Positions 17,484 to 25,921 of a stretch of 64,000 nucleotides of DNA are shown one piece after another. A model generated the notes under the pieces. It ran no database searches and had not been told where the DNA came from. It was given only the letters and a program-made list of their open reading frames with translations. Each line of letters opens with the position of its first letter. The stretch's first letter is position 1. This DNA comes from Micromonospora sp. NBC_01813 (GTDB lineage Bacteria > Actinomycetota > Actinomycetes > Mycobacteriales > Micromonosporaceae), in contig NZ_CP109067.1 of the NCBI RefSeq assembly GCF_035917335.1, positions 622,501 through 686,500 of the forward strand, read 5' to 3'. The position numbers and the translations under genes are program-made.

Positions 17484-18419
17484 ATGCGCAAGCTGCTGAT
17501 CCTCGCACTGGTGGGACTGGTCGCCCAGTTGGTCGACGGCGCGTTGGGGATGGCCTACGGGGTCACCTCGACCACCCTGCTGCTGCTCGCCGGAGTGGCG
17601 CCGGCCTCGGCCAGCGCCTCGGTGCACCTGGCCGAGATCGGCACCACCCTCGCCTCCGGCACGGCGCACTGGCGATTCGGCAACGTCGACTGGCGGGTGG
17701 TGGCGCGCATCGCCGTGCCGGGTGCGGTGGGCGCGTTCGCCGGCGCCACCGTACTGAGTTCGATCTCCACCGAGGCCGCCGCCCCGTGGATGGCCGGCAT
17801 CCTGCTCGCGCTCGGCACCTACCTGCTGATCCGCTTCGCCCGGCCGGTCGCGGCCCGGCGCAGCCGCCGGCCGCTGCGTAGCCGCTTCCTCGCCCCGCTC
17901 GGGTTGACCGCCGGGTTCATCGACGCCACCGGGGGCGGCGGCTGGGGCCCGGTCGCCACCCCGGCGCTGCTGGTCTCCGGGCGGATGGAGCCCCGCAAGG
18001 TGATCGGCTCGGTCGACACCTCGGAGTTCCTGGTCGCCGTGGCGGCCAGCCTCGGGTTCCTGATCGGCCTCGGCTCGCAGGGCTTCATCTTCCCGATCGT
18101 CGGTGCGCTGCTGGTCGGTGGCCTGATCGCCGCGCCGATCGCCGCCTACCTGGTGCGGATCGTGCCGGCGCAGCTGCTCGGTGCCGCCGTCGGCGGGCTC
18201 ATCGTGCTGACCAACTCCCGTACCCTGATGCGGGTCTTCGACGTGCCCGACGGTGCCCGCTACGCCGTCTACCTGGCGGTGGTCGCGGCCTGGGTGTTCG
18301 CCTTCTGGCTGGCGCTACGGGTGCTGCGGCGCACCACCCGCTCCGAGCCCACCCCCACCCCCACCCCCGCCACTCATGATCGCGACGATCTTGCACTTAT
18401 CGATGGACAAAAGGGATAG
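17484..18419 (+). CDS. TauE/SafE family sulfite exporter-like permease
   Basis: A 311-residue membrane protein with about eight hydrophobic segments in two inverted halves. The first half has LVDGALGMAYGVTSTTLLLLAGV and SVHLAEIGTTLASGTAHWRFGNVD; the second has GFIDATGGGGWGPVATPALL with KVIGSVDTSEFLVA, both hallmarks of TauE/SafE transporters, which move sulfite, sulfonates or related organic anions. ATG with AGGTGGAG just upstream. The last codons and stop lie inside the left arm and loop of a long hairpin. The Rrf2 gene 128 bp upstream suggests control by sulfur supply. Confidence 0.9.
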   Translation: MRKLLILALVGLVAQLVDGALGMAYGVTSTTLLLLAGVAPASASASVHLAEIGTTLASGTAHWRFGNVDWRVVARIAVPGAVGAFAGATVLSSISTEAAAPWMAGILLALGTYLLIRFARPVAARRSRRPLRSRFLAPLGLTAGFIDATGGGGWGPVATPALLVSGRMEPRKVIGSVDTSEFLVAVAASLGFLIGLGSQGFIFPIVGALLVGGLIAAPIAAYLVRIVPAQLLGAAVGGLIVLTNSRTLMRVFDVPDGARYAVYLAVVAAWVFAFWLALRVLRRTTRSEPTPTPTPATHDRDDLALIDGQKG

Positions 18420-18445
18420 AAGCTCTCGATAACTGCAAGATCGTC
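18384..18445. terminator. Long stem-loop overlapping the TauE/SafE stop codon
   Basis: A 20-bp inverted repeat (18384-18403 with 18426-18445) with one mismatch and a 22-nt loop. The arms begin GACGATCTTGCA and end TGCAAGATCGTC. It lies between convergent genes and can terminate both. The core CGATCTTG/CAAGATCG is shared with the hairpin at 29566-29594, so it may belong to a dispersed palindrome family. Confidence 0.7.
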
Positions 18446-18451
18446 GGGGAT

Positions 18452-19984
18452 CTAGGGGCGGAGTAGGTCGGTGGCGGCGTCGGTGATCAGCTCCCAGGCC
18501 GCTGCGACGTGGCGTCGTTCGGTACGCGGCGCGCCCACCGCCAACCGCAGGGTGAACCGACCGTCGACCCGGGTGTGGGTCAGGAACACCTGGCCGCTCG
18601 CGTTGATCCGGTCCAGCAGGGACTCGTTGACCTGGTCGACCAGCGCAGCGTCGGCTTGGTTCGGCTGATCGCGCAACCGGAAGCAGACCAACGAGAACGG
18701 CCCCGGCGTCACCACCTCGAACCGGTCGTCGGCGCGTACCTGTTCAGCGAACCAGGACGCGTGCGCCACCCCGCAACGGACGTGCGCCCGCAGGCCCTGC
18801 GCGCCGTAGCCGCGCAGCACGAACCACAGCTTCAACGCGCGGAACCGCCGGCCCAACGGCACCTGCCAGTCCCGGTAGTCGACCACCGCACCCGAGTCGG
18901 TGACGGCGTTGCGCAGATACTCCGGCATCACCGTCAACGCCTCGACCAGCTCCGCCCGGTCCGCCACCCAGAACGCGTCACAGTCGAAGCCGGTGAGCAG
19001 CCACTTGTGCGGATCGAAGCAGTACGAGTCCGCCCGTTCCAGCCCGGCATGCGTCCAGCGCAACTCCGGACAGACCGCCGCCGCACCGGCATAGGCGGCG
19101 TCCACGTGCAGCCACACCCCGTACTCGGCACAGATCTCGCCGATCTCCGCGACCGGGTCGATGGCGGTGGTGGAGGTGGTGCCGATGGTGGCCACCACGA
19201 TCGCCGGTCGCCGGCCGGCCGCCAGGTCCGCGTTCAGCGCCGAACGCAGCGCGTCCGGGCGCATCGCCAGCGTCCGCGGATCGACCTCGACCAGCCGTAC
19301 GCCACGTTCGCCGATGCCCGCGATCCGGGCCGCCTTCTCGATCGACGAATGCCCCTGCGTCGAGGTGTAGACGGTGTATCCGTGGCTGGCGGTGCCGGCG
19401 TCGCGCCAGGTACCGCCGCTCGCCCGGTGCACCGCGACCAGGGTGGCCACCAGCGTCGCCGACGACGCCGAGTCCTGGATGACGCCGCCCCCGGCATGGT
19501 GGGAACGGAACCGGTCCGGCAGGTCCAGCAGCTGGGCCAGCCAGTCCAGCATCACGGTCTCCACCTCGGTGCAGGCCGGGCTGGTGGTCCACAGCATGCC
19601 CTGGACGCCGAGCCCGGCGCTGACCAGGTCGCCCAGCACGCTCGGTGCCGAGGTGTTGGCCGGGAAGTAGCCGAAGAAGCCGGGATGCTGCCAGTGGGTC
19701 AGGCCGGGGACCACCACCCGGTCCAGGTCGGCGAGGATCGCGTCGAACGGCTCGCCCTGCTCCGGTGGCGCCGCCGGCAGCGCCCGGGTGACCGCGCCGG
19801 GCGGCGTCGCCGCCAGCACCGGGTGCTTCTCCAACGACTGCCAGTAGTCGGCGATCCAGTCGACGACCGCGTGTCCGGCCCGACGGAACTCGTCCGTCGA
19901 CAGGTGACCGCCGGCCGGCGGCTGGTCCGATCCGCCCGGGTGCCCGGCCGGCGGCTGGTCCGATCCCTGCGCGTGCGCTGCCAT
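18452..19984 (-). CDS. PLP-dependent aromatic-L-amino-acid decarboxylase family
   Basis: A 510-residue group II decarboxylase. After a low-complexity N-terminus it has TDEFRRAGHAVVDWIADYW, THWQHPGFFGYFPAN, the PLP-contact segments and FDPHKWLLTGFDCD, where Lys326 should form the Schiff base with PLP; HVDAAYAGAA supplies the cofactor-binding Asp. Family members make tryptamine, dopamine, tyramine or phenethylamine from the amino acid; the substrate is not readable here. The first 20 codons contain an 11-codon tandem repeat (GSDQPPAG twice), so the true start may lie downstream. No biosynthetic genes surround it. Confidence 0.9.
   Translation of the reverse strand: MAAHAQGSDQPPAGHPGGSDQPPAGGHLSTDEFRRAGHAVVDWIADYWQSLEKHPVLAATPPGAVTRALPAAPPEQGEPFDAILADLDRVVVPGLTHWQHPGFFGYFPANTSAPSVLGDLVSAGLGVQGMLWTTSPACTEVETVMLDWLAQLLDLPDRFRSHHAGGGVIQDSASSATLVATLVAVHRASGGTWRDAGTASHGYTVYTSTQGHSSIEKAARIAGIGERGVRLVEVDPRTLAMRPDALRSALNADLAAGRRPAIVVATIGTTSTTAIDPVAEIGEICAEYGVWLHVDAAYAGAAAVCPELRWTHAGLERADSYCFDPHKWLLTGFDCDAFWVADRAELVEALTVMPEYLRNAVTDSGAVVDYRDWQVPLGRRFRALKLWFVLRGYGAQGLRAHVRCGVAHASWFAEQVRADDRFEVVTPGPFSLVCFRLRDQPNQADAALVDQVNESLLDRINASGQVFLTHTRVDGRFTLRLAVGAPRTERRHVAAAWELITDAATDLLRP
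19911..19966. repeat. 33-bp period tandem repeat in the decarboxylase N-terminus
   Basis: Two identical 23-bp segments (19911-19933 and 19944-19966) spaced by 33 bp, so the reading frame is kept and the protein gains an extra GSDQPPAG unit. Confidence 0.75.
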
Positions 19985-19996
19985 CCGCCGAGTCGA

Positions 19997-21190
19997 TCAA
20001 GAATCGGTACGGCAGGCAAGCACTTCACGTGGGTCGGCCGGGGTGGGTCGACCGGCACCGGTGCTGGCGGCCCGCGACATCGGGCGAGCCGGGCGCGGCA
20101 CGGTGGCGACGCTGGCCGGCGGGACGTGCGCCGGTGCCGTGCTGGCCCGTACGGTGAGCCTCGGGTCGAGCAGCGTGGCACCGGGGACGGTCTCCCCGGC
20201 GACCTTGCGCATCAGCAGGCTCACCGCCTGGCGGCCGACCTCCTCCGCCGGGATCAGCACCGACGTCAACGTCGGGCCGGACCGCTCGGCCACCTCGTCC
20301 GGGCAGATCGCCACCACAGAGATGTCGTCAGGCACCCGCCGGCCGAGCGTCGGCAACGCGGCCATCACATGACCGACGGCGGCCTCGTTGTGCACCACCA
20401 GCCCGGTCAGCCCGGGATGGCGGTGCAGCAACCCGGCCAGCTCACGGCGTACCGCGTCGTAGCTCTCCTCGCAGGGTTGGGCCACGGCGAGAACGTCGTG
20501 CCCGGCGGCCGTCTCGACGCAGCCGGCCCGGGTCCGGTGGGCGAAGCCGGTCTCCCGTTCGTACACCACCGCCGGCGCGCCGAGCAGGGCGATCTCACGG
20601 TGCCCGAGGGTGACCAGATGGTCGACGCACACCGCGCCGGCCCGATAGAAGTCGAGGTCCACACAGGTCAGCCCGTGTGCCTCGGCGGGAAACCCGATCA
20701 GCACGCTGGGGCGTTCGAGCTCGCGCAGCATCGGCACCCGGGGGTCACGCATCTCGACGTCCATCACCACGATGCCGTCGACCATGGCGCTCGCCGCGAT
20801 CCGGCGTAGCCCGGACGGTCCTTCGTCCGCGGTGACCAGCAGGACGTCGTGGTCGAACTGTCGGGCGGTGGTCACCACGCTGGTGGCGAACTGCATCAGC
20901 ACCGGCAGGTGCATCCCGGTACGCAGCGGCAGCACCAGGGCGATCACGTTCGCCCGTCGGCTGGCCAGGGCGCGGGCACCGGCGTGCGGGTGGTAGCCGA
21001 GGGCGTGGATGCTGGCCAGCACGCGTTCCCGGGTGGTCGCCGAGATCGCCCGCTTGCCGCTGAGCACATAGGACACCGTGCTGACCGCGACGCCGGCGTG
21101 CCGGGCCACGTCGGCGATCGTCACCATGTCGGCGCGCTTGCCGGCGGCGGGGGTCGGACCGCCGCTGGTCGACCGTGACGGAGTGGACAC
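19997..21190 (-). CDS. LacI family transcriptional regulator
   Basis: A 397-residue regulator. The GTG start was chosen because GGAGGAG lies 4 bp upstream; the long extension further upstream is another frame of GH3. The helix-turn-helix is at residues 22-70 (TIADVARHAGVAVSTVSYVLSGKRAIS, hinge region ALGYHPHAGARALA) and the periplasmic-binding-protein-like effector domain follows to about residue 350. A Pro/Ala-rich C-terminal tail of about 45 residues is longer than usual. Its start overlaps the GH3 stop by one base, so the two are coupled; it most likely represses GH3 through the TCGAAGCGCTTCGA palindrome and is induced by a product of that enzyme. Confidence 0.92.
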   Translation of the reverse strand: MSTPSRSTSGGPTPAAGKRADMVTIADVARHAGVAVSTVSYVLSGKRAISATTRERVLASIHALGYHPHAGARALASRRANVIALVLPLRTGMHLPVLMQFATSVVTTARQFDHDVLLVTADEGPSGLRRIAASAMVDGIVVMDVEMRDPRVPMLRELERPSVLIGFPAEAHGLTCVDLDFYRAGAVCVDHLVTLGHREIALLGAPAVVYERETGFAHRTRAGCVETAAGHDVLAVAQPCEESYDAVRRELAGLLHRHPGLTGLVVHNEAAVGHVMAALPTLGRRVPDDISVVAICPDEVAERSGPTLTSVLIPAEEVGRQAVSLLMRKVAGETVPGATLLDPRLTVRASTAPAHVPPASVATVPRPARPMSRAASTGAGRPTPADPREVLACRTDS

Positions 21191-24150
21191 TAGGCTCCTC
21201 CATCCTTGTCTGCGACCGGGCCACCCTTGTCTGCGACCGGGCCACCCTTGTCTGCGACCGGGCCACTTCCGATGGCACCAGCGAAACTCAGGTAGCTCAC
21301 CGTAGCGCCTGCGGTACTGAATAGCAGATACAGGTCTCGTATTCCGGACACACCGTGCAGTTCCGCCCGCACCTCGGCCCAGTCGTGCCGGCCGCCTGTC
21401 GCGGGTACCGGCAGCGTACCGGCCACCGGTCCGACCAGCGGGTCGTCCAGCCGCAGGGTCACCGTCGAACCGCTGGACTGCGCGTCGGTGGCGTGATGGG
21501 CGACCCGGGCGGTGACCGCCGTCGGGCCGCAGCCGAAGTCGACGTCGGCGAACGCGAGCCAGCCACCGTCCTCGGCGGCGACGACCGTGGCCCGCCCGCC
21601 CGCCTGGTCGGTCGGCACCATGCCGGCGTAGTCGTCGTTGTCCGCCGCCCACAACGGACCGGCCATCGGGTCGCGGGGGCCGATCTGCTCACCGCGTACG
21701 ACCAGGGTCGCGGTGGCCAGCAGGTCGGCGCTGGAGCGGCCGACCGCCACCGTGTGCCGGGCGTCCTCCACCACCAGGCGGTCCTGGGTGACGTCCCAGG
21801 TGGCCAGGTCGGCGGCGGCCAACCGGAGCCGGACGGTCGTCTCCGTACCCGGGGCCAACCTGATCTTGCCGAAGCCGCGGAGCTGGCGTAGCGGTTGCTT
21901 CACCCGGGAGTGTCGTTGCCGGGTGTAGAGCTGCACCACCTCGGTCCCGTGGCGGGTGCCGGTGTTGCGTACCGTGACGCTCACCTCGACCTCCCCGTCG
22001 GCCGCCACCTCGTCGGCGGAGAGCACCAGGTCGCGGTACTCGAAGGTGCTGAAGCTCAGCCCGTGGCCGAACGGGTACAGCGGCTCGCCGCGGAAATAGA
22101 GGTACGTGGCGTCCGAGGCGATGATGTCGTAGTCGAGCAGGTCGGGCAGGTCCGCGGCGCTGCGGTACCAGGTCTGGGTCAACCGCCCGCCCGGGTCGGC
22201 GTCGCCGCAGAGCACCTCCGCCAGCCCGGTGCCGTGCTCCTGGCCACCGTGCGACGACCAGACGATCGCCGGCACGTGCCGGTCGGCCCAGTCCACCGCG
22301 TACGGGTAGCTGCTGGTGAGCACCAGCACGGTACGCGGATTCGCCGCGTACACCGCCCGCAGCAGCGTCTCCTGCGCTTCGGGCAGCGCGAGGTCGGTGC
22401 GGTCCTCGGTCTCCCGACCGCAGACCATCGGATGGTTGCCGAGTACCACCACCGCCACGTCGGCGTCGCGGGCCAGTGCGGCCGCTTCCCGGGCACCGTC
22501 GCTGACCGGTTCGACGGTGAACGACGCGGCCGCGTCGATGCTGGTGGCGTCGGCGCGCACCAACCCGTCGGGGTCGATCACGACGTACCGGTCCCGGGCC
22601 AGATGGTGCAGCGCCTGCCGGCCACTGCCGGTGCGTACCAACCGGAACGTCTCGTTGACCACCCAGCCGCCGGGCCCGGTACGGTCGTTGATCAGCACCC
22701 CGTCGTCGCCGGCCGCCAGGTAGCGGCCGTTGGCCACGCTGCGCAGGGCGATCACACCGTCGCCCCAGCTGAAGACGTCGAACCAGCTGTCCGGGACCGC
22801 CTCCGGGGCGGTGGCCAGCAGCGGGCCGCCCGCCGGCGCGTCGCTGGCCCGCAGGTAGGTGGTGCCGGCGCCGATCCGCAGCGCGATCCGGTCGACGCCC
22901 TCGTGGTGGGTGACGGTCGTCCCGGCCAGCCGGGTGGCGAGCCCGGCGCGTGGGGTGACCGCGTACGGCAGCGTGCCGGAGTACCAGTCGGTGTGGGCGG
23001 TGTCGGCCAGCGGCCCGAGAACCGCGATCCGCCGGATACCGGCCGGGTCCAGTGGCAGCAGCGGCGTCCCACCGGCCCGTGCCGGCTCGTTGCGCAGCAG
23101 CACCACCGACTCGCGGACCGCTATCCGGGCGAACTCCTGGTGTGCCGGGCAGTTGACGACGTCGGTGCCGGTCGCCGCGTACGGGTTTGCCTCGATCGGG
23201 TCGAGATCGCCGAGTCGGATCCGGATGGCGAGGATGCGCCGGACCGCGTCGTCGATGTCCGCCTCGTTGAGCAGCCCCTGGGCCAGTGCGGCGCTGATCC
23301 GCCCGATCGTCGGGGCCGAGTCGGCGTCGTCCTCGGTGAAGCTGTCGATCCCGGCCCGCAGCGCCGCCGCGTAGCCGGCGACGTGGTCCGGGTGGTAGCC
23401 CTGGGCGCCGGCGATGTTGGTGGCCGCCCCCGCGTCGCCGACGACCAGGACGTCGTCGGCGCTCCACCGGCGCAACTCGTCGTTGATCAGTGGGCTCAGA
23501 TGCGCCGGACGTCCGTTGACCAGGTTGTACGAGGCCATCACGGCGACCGCCGCGCCGGCGGCGATCGGTGCCCGGAAGGCGGGCAGTTCGTATTCGTGCA
23601 ACACCCGGGGCGGCAGGTTGCTGCTGGTGGTGGCCCGGTCGGTCTCGTTGTTGTAGCCGAGGAAGTGTTTCAGGGTGGGCGCCGTCCGCAGGTAGCGCGG
23701 GTGGTCGCCGCGCAACCCGAGCGCGTACGCGGTGGCCAGCTCCCCGGTCAGCCACGGGTCCTCGGCGTACCCCTCCTCGTTGCGACCCCAGCGCGGATCA
23801 CGCAGCGGGTTGACCACGGGTGCCCACACGTTCAACCCGGCGCCGCCGGGGTCCTTGTGGTGCAGGGCGCGTACCTCGTCGCCGACCGCCTCGCCGATCT
23901 CCCGAAGCAGGTCCGGATCCCAGGTGGAGCCGAGCCCGATCGCCTGGGGGAAGACGGTTGCCGGCCCGAGCCAGGCCACGCCGTGCAGGGCCTCGGTGCC
24001 GGTACGGAAGCCGGGCAGTCCGAGCCGGGGAACCGGCGGCTGGTGCTGGTGCAGCAGGGCGATCTTCTCGTCCAGGGTCAGCCGGTCGAGCAGGTCGGTG
24101 ACCCGGGCGCGGACGGGCTGTTCAGGGTCGCGGAACGGGCTGTCGCTCAT
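21190..24150 (-). CDS. GH3 beta-glucosidase-type glycosidase with CBM6-like C-terminus
   Basis: A 986-residue enzyme. The N-terminal (alpha/beta)8 domain has the GH3 nucleophile region VLVVGDAGAATN (Asp near residue 239) and KHFLGYNNE; the second alpha/beta domain has VVLGNHPMVCGRETEDRTDLALP. Between them, at about residues 410-560, lies an inserted beta-trefoil/fascin-like segment (repeats of the type FSWGDGVIALRSVANGRYLAA). A fibronectin III-like domain follows (GHGLSFSTFEYRD) and a CBM6-like module ends the protein. No signal peptide is seen, so it probably acts on imported oligosaccharides. The C-terminus carries three GGPVADK repeats, and its last codons (DGGA) double as the ribosome site of the LacI gene. 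Confidence 0.92.
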   Translation of the reverse strand: MSDSPFRDPEQPVRARVTDLLDRLTLDEKIALLHQHQPPVPRLGLPGFRTGTEALHGVAWLGPATVFPQAIGLGSTWDPDLLREIGEAVGDEVRALHHKDPGGAGLNVWAPVVNPLRDPRWGRNEEGYAEDPWLTGELATAYALGLRGDHPRYLRTAPTLKHFLGYNNETDRATTSSNLPPRVLHEYELPAFRAPIAAGAAVAVMASYNLVNGRPAHLSPLINDELRRWSADDVLVVGDAGAATNIAGAQGYHPDHVAGYAAALRAGIDSFTEDDADSAPTIGRISAALAQGLLNEADIDDAVRRILAIRIRLGDLDPIEANPYAATGTDVVNCPAHQEFARIAVRESVVLLRNEPARAGGTPLLPLDPAGIRRIAVLGPLADTAHTDWYSGTLPYAVTPRAGLATRLAGTTVTHHEGVDRIALRIGAGTTYLRASDAPAGGPLLATAPEAVPDSWFDVFSWGDGVIALRSVANGRYLAAGDDGVLINDRTGPGGWVVNETFRLVRTGSGRQALHHLARDRYVVIDPDGLVRADATSIDAAASFTVEPVSDGAREAAALARDADVAVVVLGNHPMVCGRETEDRTDLALPEAQETLLRAVYAANPRTVLVLTSSYPYAVDWADRHVPAIVWSSHGGQEHGTGLAEVLCGDADPGGRLTQTWYRSAADLPDLLDYDIIASDATYLYFRGEPLYPFGHGLSFSTFEYRDLVLSADEVAADGEVEVSVTVRNTGTRHGTEVVQLYTRQRHSRVKQPLRQLRGFGKIRLAPGTETTVRLRLAAADLATWDVTQDRLVVEDARHTVAVGRSSADLLATATLVVRGEQIGPRDPMAGPLWAADNDDYAGMVPTDQAGGRATVVAAEDGGWLAFADVDFGCGPTAVTARVAHHATDAQSSGSTVTLRLDDPLVGPVAGTLPVPATGGRHDWAEVRAELHGVSGIRDLYLLFSTAGATVSYLSFAGAIGSGPVADKGGPVADKGGPVADKDGGA
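21204..21266. repeat. Three copies of a 21-bp tandem repeat in the GH3 3' end
   Basis: Three perfect head-to-tail 21-bp units, each beginning CCTTGTCTGCGACC on the + strand, encode GGPVADK three times at the GH3 C-terminus. Frame is preserved, and copy number may vary between strains. Confidence 0.85.
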
Positions 24151-24287
24151 GTGGATCGCCTTCCGGGGTCGGCAATGGGCGCCCGTTTCGGGAGACCCTG
24201 GCGGCTGGTGAGTCGCTCAGGTCGCCTGTGCCGCGGGCACGCGGGGGTGCGAAGTGGAGGCAGGTCGCCTGCCCGGGAAGCGTTGGC

Positions 24288-24301
24288 TCGAAGCGCTTCG
24301 A
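24288..24301. promoter_or_regulatory. LacI-family operator upstream of GH3
   Basis: TCGAAGCGCTTCGA is a perfect 14-bp palindrome with the central GCGC that many actinobacterial LacI-type operators share (for example the CebR box). It is 138 bp upstream of the GH3 start; the region between GH3 and the ROK gene holds no other gene. The LacI regulator co-transcribed with GH3 is the obvious reader. Confidence 0.7.
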
Positions 24302-24418
24302 CGACCGGCTGAAAAACGCTCCACCGTTGACACGGTTTCACACGTGTTAACCGCGGAGCCCTTCGAGGTTGACATCCATCAGTGTGGGCGGTCAAGGCCT
24401 CACCGTGACGAATTGACG

Positions 24419-25657
24419 TCAGTCAGCGGCTTTGTTCGTTGGGGAGGGCATCCGCCCGTCGTCGATCGCGGCGATGGCCCGGGCCGCGCCGCCGATCGCC
24501 GCCGCGCCGCCGGCGAGCGTGGACGCCGTCAGCTGGGTGCCGCCGGCCTGCGGCGCCACCGTACGGGCGGCGAGTTGGGCCTGTGCCGCCGGCAGCAGCC
24601 ACGGCGCGAGCGGCACGAAGTAGCCGCCGAGCAGCACCACTTCCGGGTTGATCAGATTGGCCAGGATCGACACCCCGGTGCCGAGATGCCGGCCGATCTC
24701 CGCCAGGGCGGTCAGGGTGGCCGGATCCTCGGCGCGGGCGGCCGCCCGTACCCGGTCGATCTCCGGAGCGAAGTCGGTGACCGGGCCGTCGGCCTCGGCG
24801 TCCGGCAGCACCCGGCGGATCAGGGCCGGGATGCCGGCGAGTGCCTCCAGGCAGCCGTTGGCACCGCACCGGCACGGCGGGCCGGCCGGATCGAGCTGGA
24901 GGTGCCCGATCTCGCCGGTGAAGCCGCGGGCACCGTGCAACAGTCGACCGTCGACGACCAGGCCGGCGCCGATACCCGCGCCGCCGGTGAGGTGCACCAG
25001 GTTGGCCGTGCCGGCGTGCTGGCCGTGCCGCTGTTCGGCCAGCGCGGCCAGCTGGGCGTCGTTGTCCACCACGACCTCGTAGTCGGGGTTGCGCAGTGCC
25101 CGCTGCAGGTCGGCGCGCAGGTCGACGTCGCTCCAGCCGAGCTCGGGACAGCGGCTGACCCGACCGTCGTGGTCGACCAGGCCGGGTACCCCGACGGTCA
25201 GCCCGAGCACCTGTCGGCCCTGGCGCACCACCCGGGCGGCGGCCCGGCTGGCCAGCGCGGCCACCGTGCTGGCGGCCCGGCCCGGGGTGGCGGCCAGGCC
25301 GGTGAAGGCGCGTTGCCAGGAGAGCACCTCGCCGCCGGCGAGGTCGAGGGCCACCGCGGTCAGGTGGTCGGCGCTGATCTCGATGCCGATCGCGGCGTAG
25401 GCGTCGCCGTCGATGACCAGCATGGTGGCGGGCCGGCCGATGCGGTGCTCGGTGAGCCCGGTCTCGCGGACCAGCCGCCGGTCGATCAGGTCGGCGACCA
25501 GGCTGGACACGGTGGCCTTGTTGAGCCCGGTGGCGGCCGCGATGTCCGCCCGGGAGCAGGGCGCGTGGACGCGGACGTAGCGCAACACGACGGCGAGGTT
25601 GGTGGCGCGTACATCGGTGAGGTCCGCCGGCTGCGGGCCGCTCTGCATGGTGATCAC
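24419..25657 (-). CDS. ROK family transcriptional regulator (NagC/XylR type)
   Basis: A 412-residue protein. Residues 15-75 form a winged helix-turn-helix (LRYVRVHAPCSRADIAAATGLNKATVSSLVADL), followed by the two-lobed ROK sugar-binding fold. The ROK zinc motif CRCGANGCLEA is at about residues 259-269, and GEIGHLQLDP precedes it. Sugar-kinase catalysis is not expected in this regulatory subgroup. It is divergent from the ABC importer operon, with a 264-bp intergenic region that holds an AT-rich inverted repeat, so it probably represses that operon until an oligosaccharide or monosaccharide signal binds. Confidence 0.92.
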   Translation of the reverse strand: MITMQSGPQPADLTDVRATNLAVVLRYVRVHAPCSRADIAAATGLNKATVSSLVADLIDRRLVRETGLTEHRIGRPATMLVIDGDAYAAIGIEISADHLTAVALDLAGGEVLSWQRAFTGLAATPGRAASTVAALASRAAARVVRQGRQVLGLTVGVPGLVDHDGRVSRCPELGWSDVDLRADLQRALRNPDYEVVVDNDAQLAALAEQRHGQHAGTANLVHLTGGAGIGAGLVVDGRLLHGARGFTGEIGHLQLDPAGPPCRCGANGCLEALAGIPALIRRVLPDAEADGPVTDFAPEIDRVRAAARAEDPATLTALAEIGRHLGTGVSILANLINPEVVLLGGYFVPLAPWLLPAAQAQLAARTVAPQAGGTQLTASTLAGGAAAIGGAARAIAAIDDGRMPSPTNKAAD

Positions 25658-25797
25658 GTTACGCCCCGGCTGCCAGCCGGACGGGGCGACCCACGGGCAG
25701 CTGGGAGCGTATCGGGAGGGCTCCGCCGCAGGGTCGGCGGCAGCTGATGGTTCCCGTCACGTCGGCCTCCCTTGTGGCACCTGTCACCGTCGGCTAC

Positions 25798-25822
25798 TTT
25801 GTTTAGTCACCAGACGAACTAA
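25798..25822. promoter_or_regulatory. Candidate ROK operator upstream of the ABC importer
   Basis: This AT-rich 25-bp element contains TTAGT and ACTAA in dyad symmetry separated by 10 bp. Read on the - strand it matches the element at 31980-32004 at 18 of 25 positions (TTAGTT at one end, AACAAA at the other). Surrounding DNA is about 70% GC, which makes both elements stand out. It lies 100 bp before the importer start, where a repressor would block transcription. Confidence 0.6.
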
Positions 25823-25921
25823 CTCTAGCGTGCGAACCGCACCCCACACACCCCCATTCCGGGCTGGTTCGTCCCACATTTCACCGGGACGCCCGCCCGC
25901 CGATACCGAAGGGAGCGCGCC

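Noticed and set aside
18509-24312. Long + strand open frames opposite the decarboxylase, LacI and GH3 genes
   Set aside because: They show only antisense-type composition, while the - strand proteins have full family signatures.
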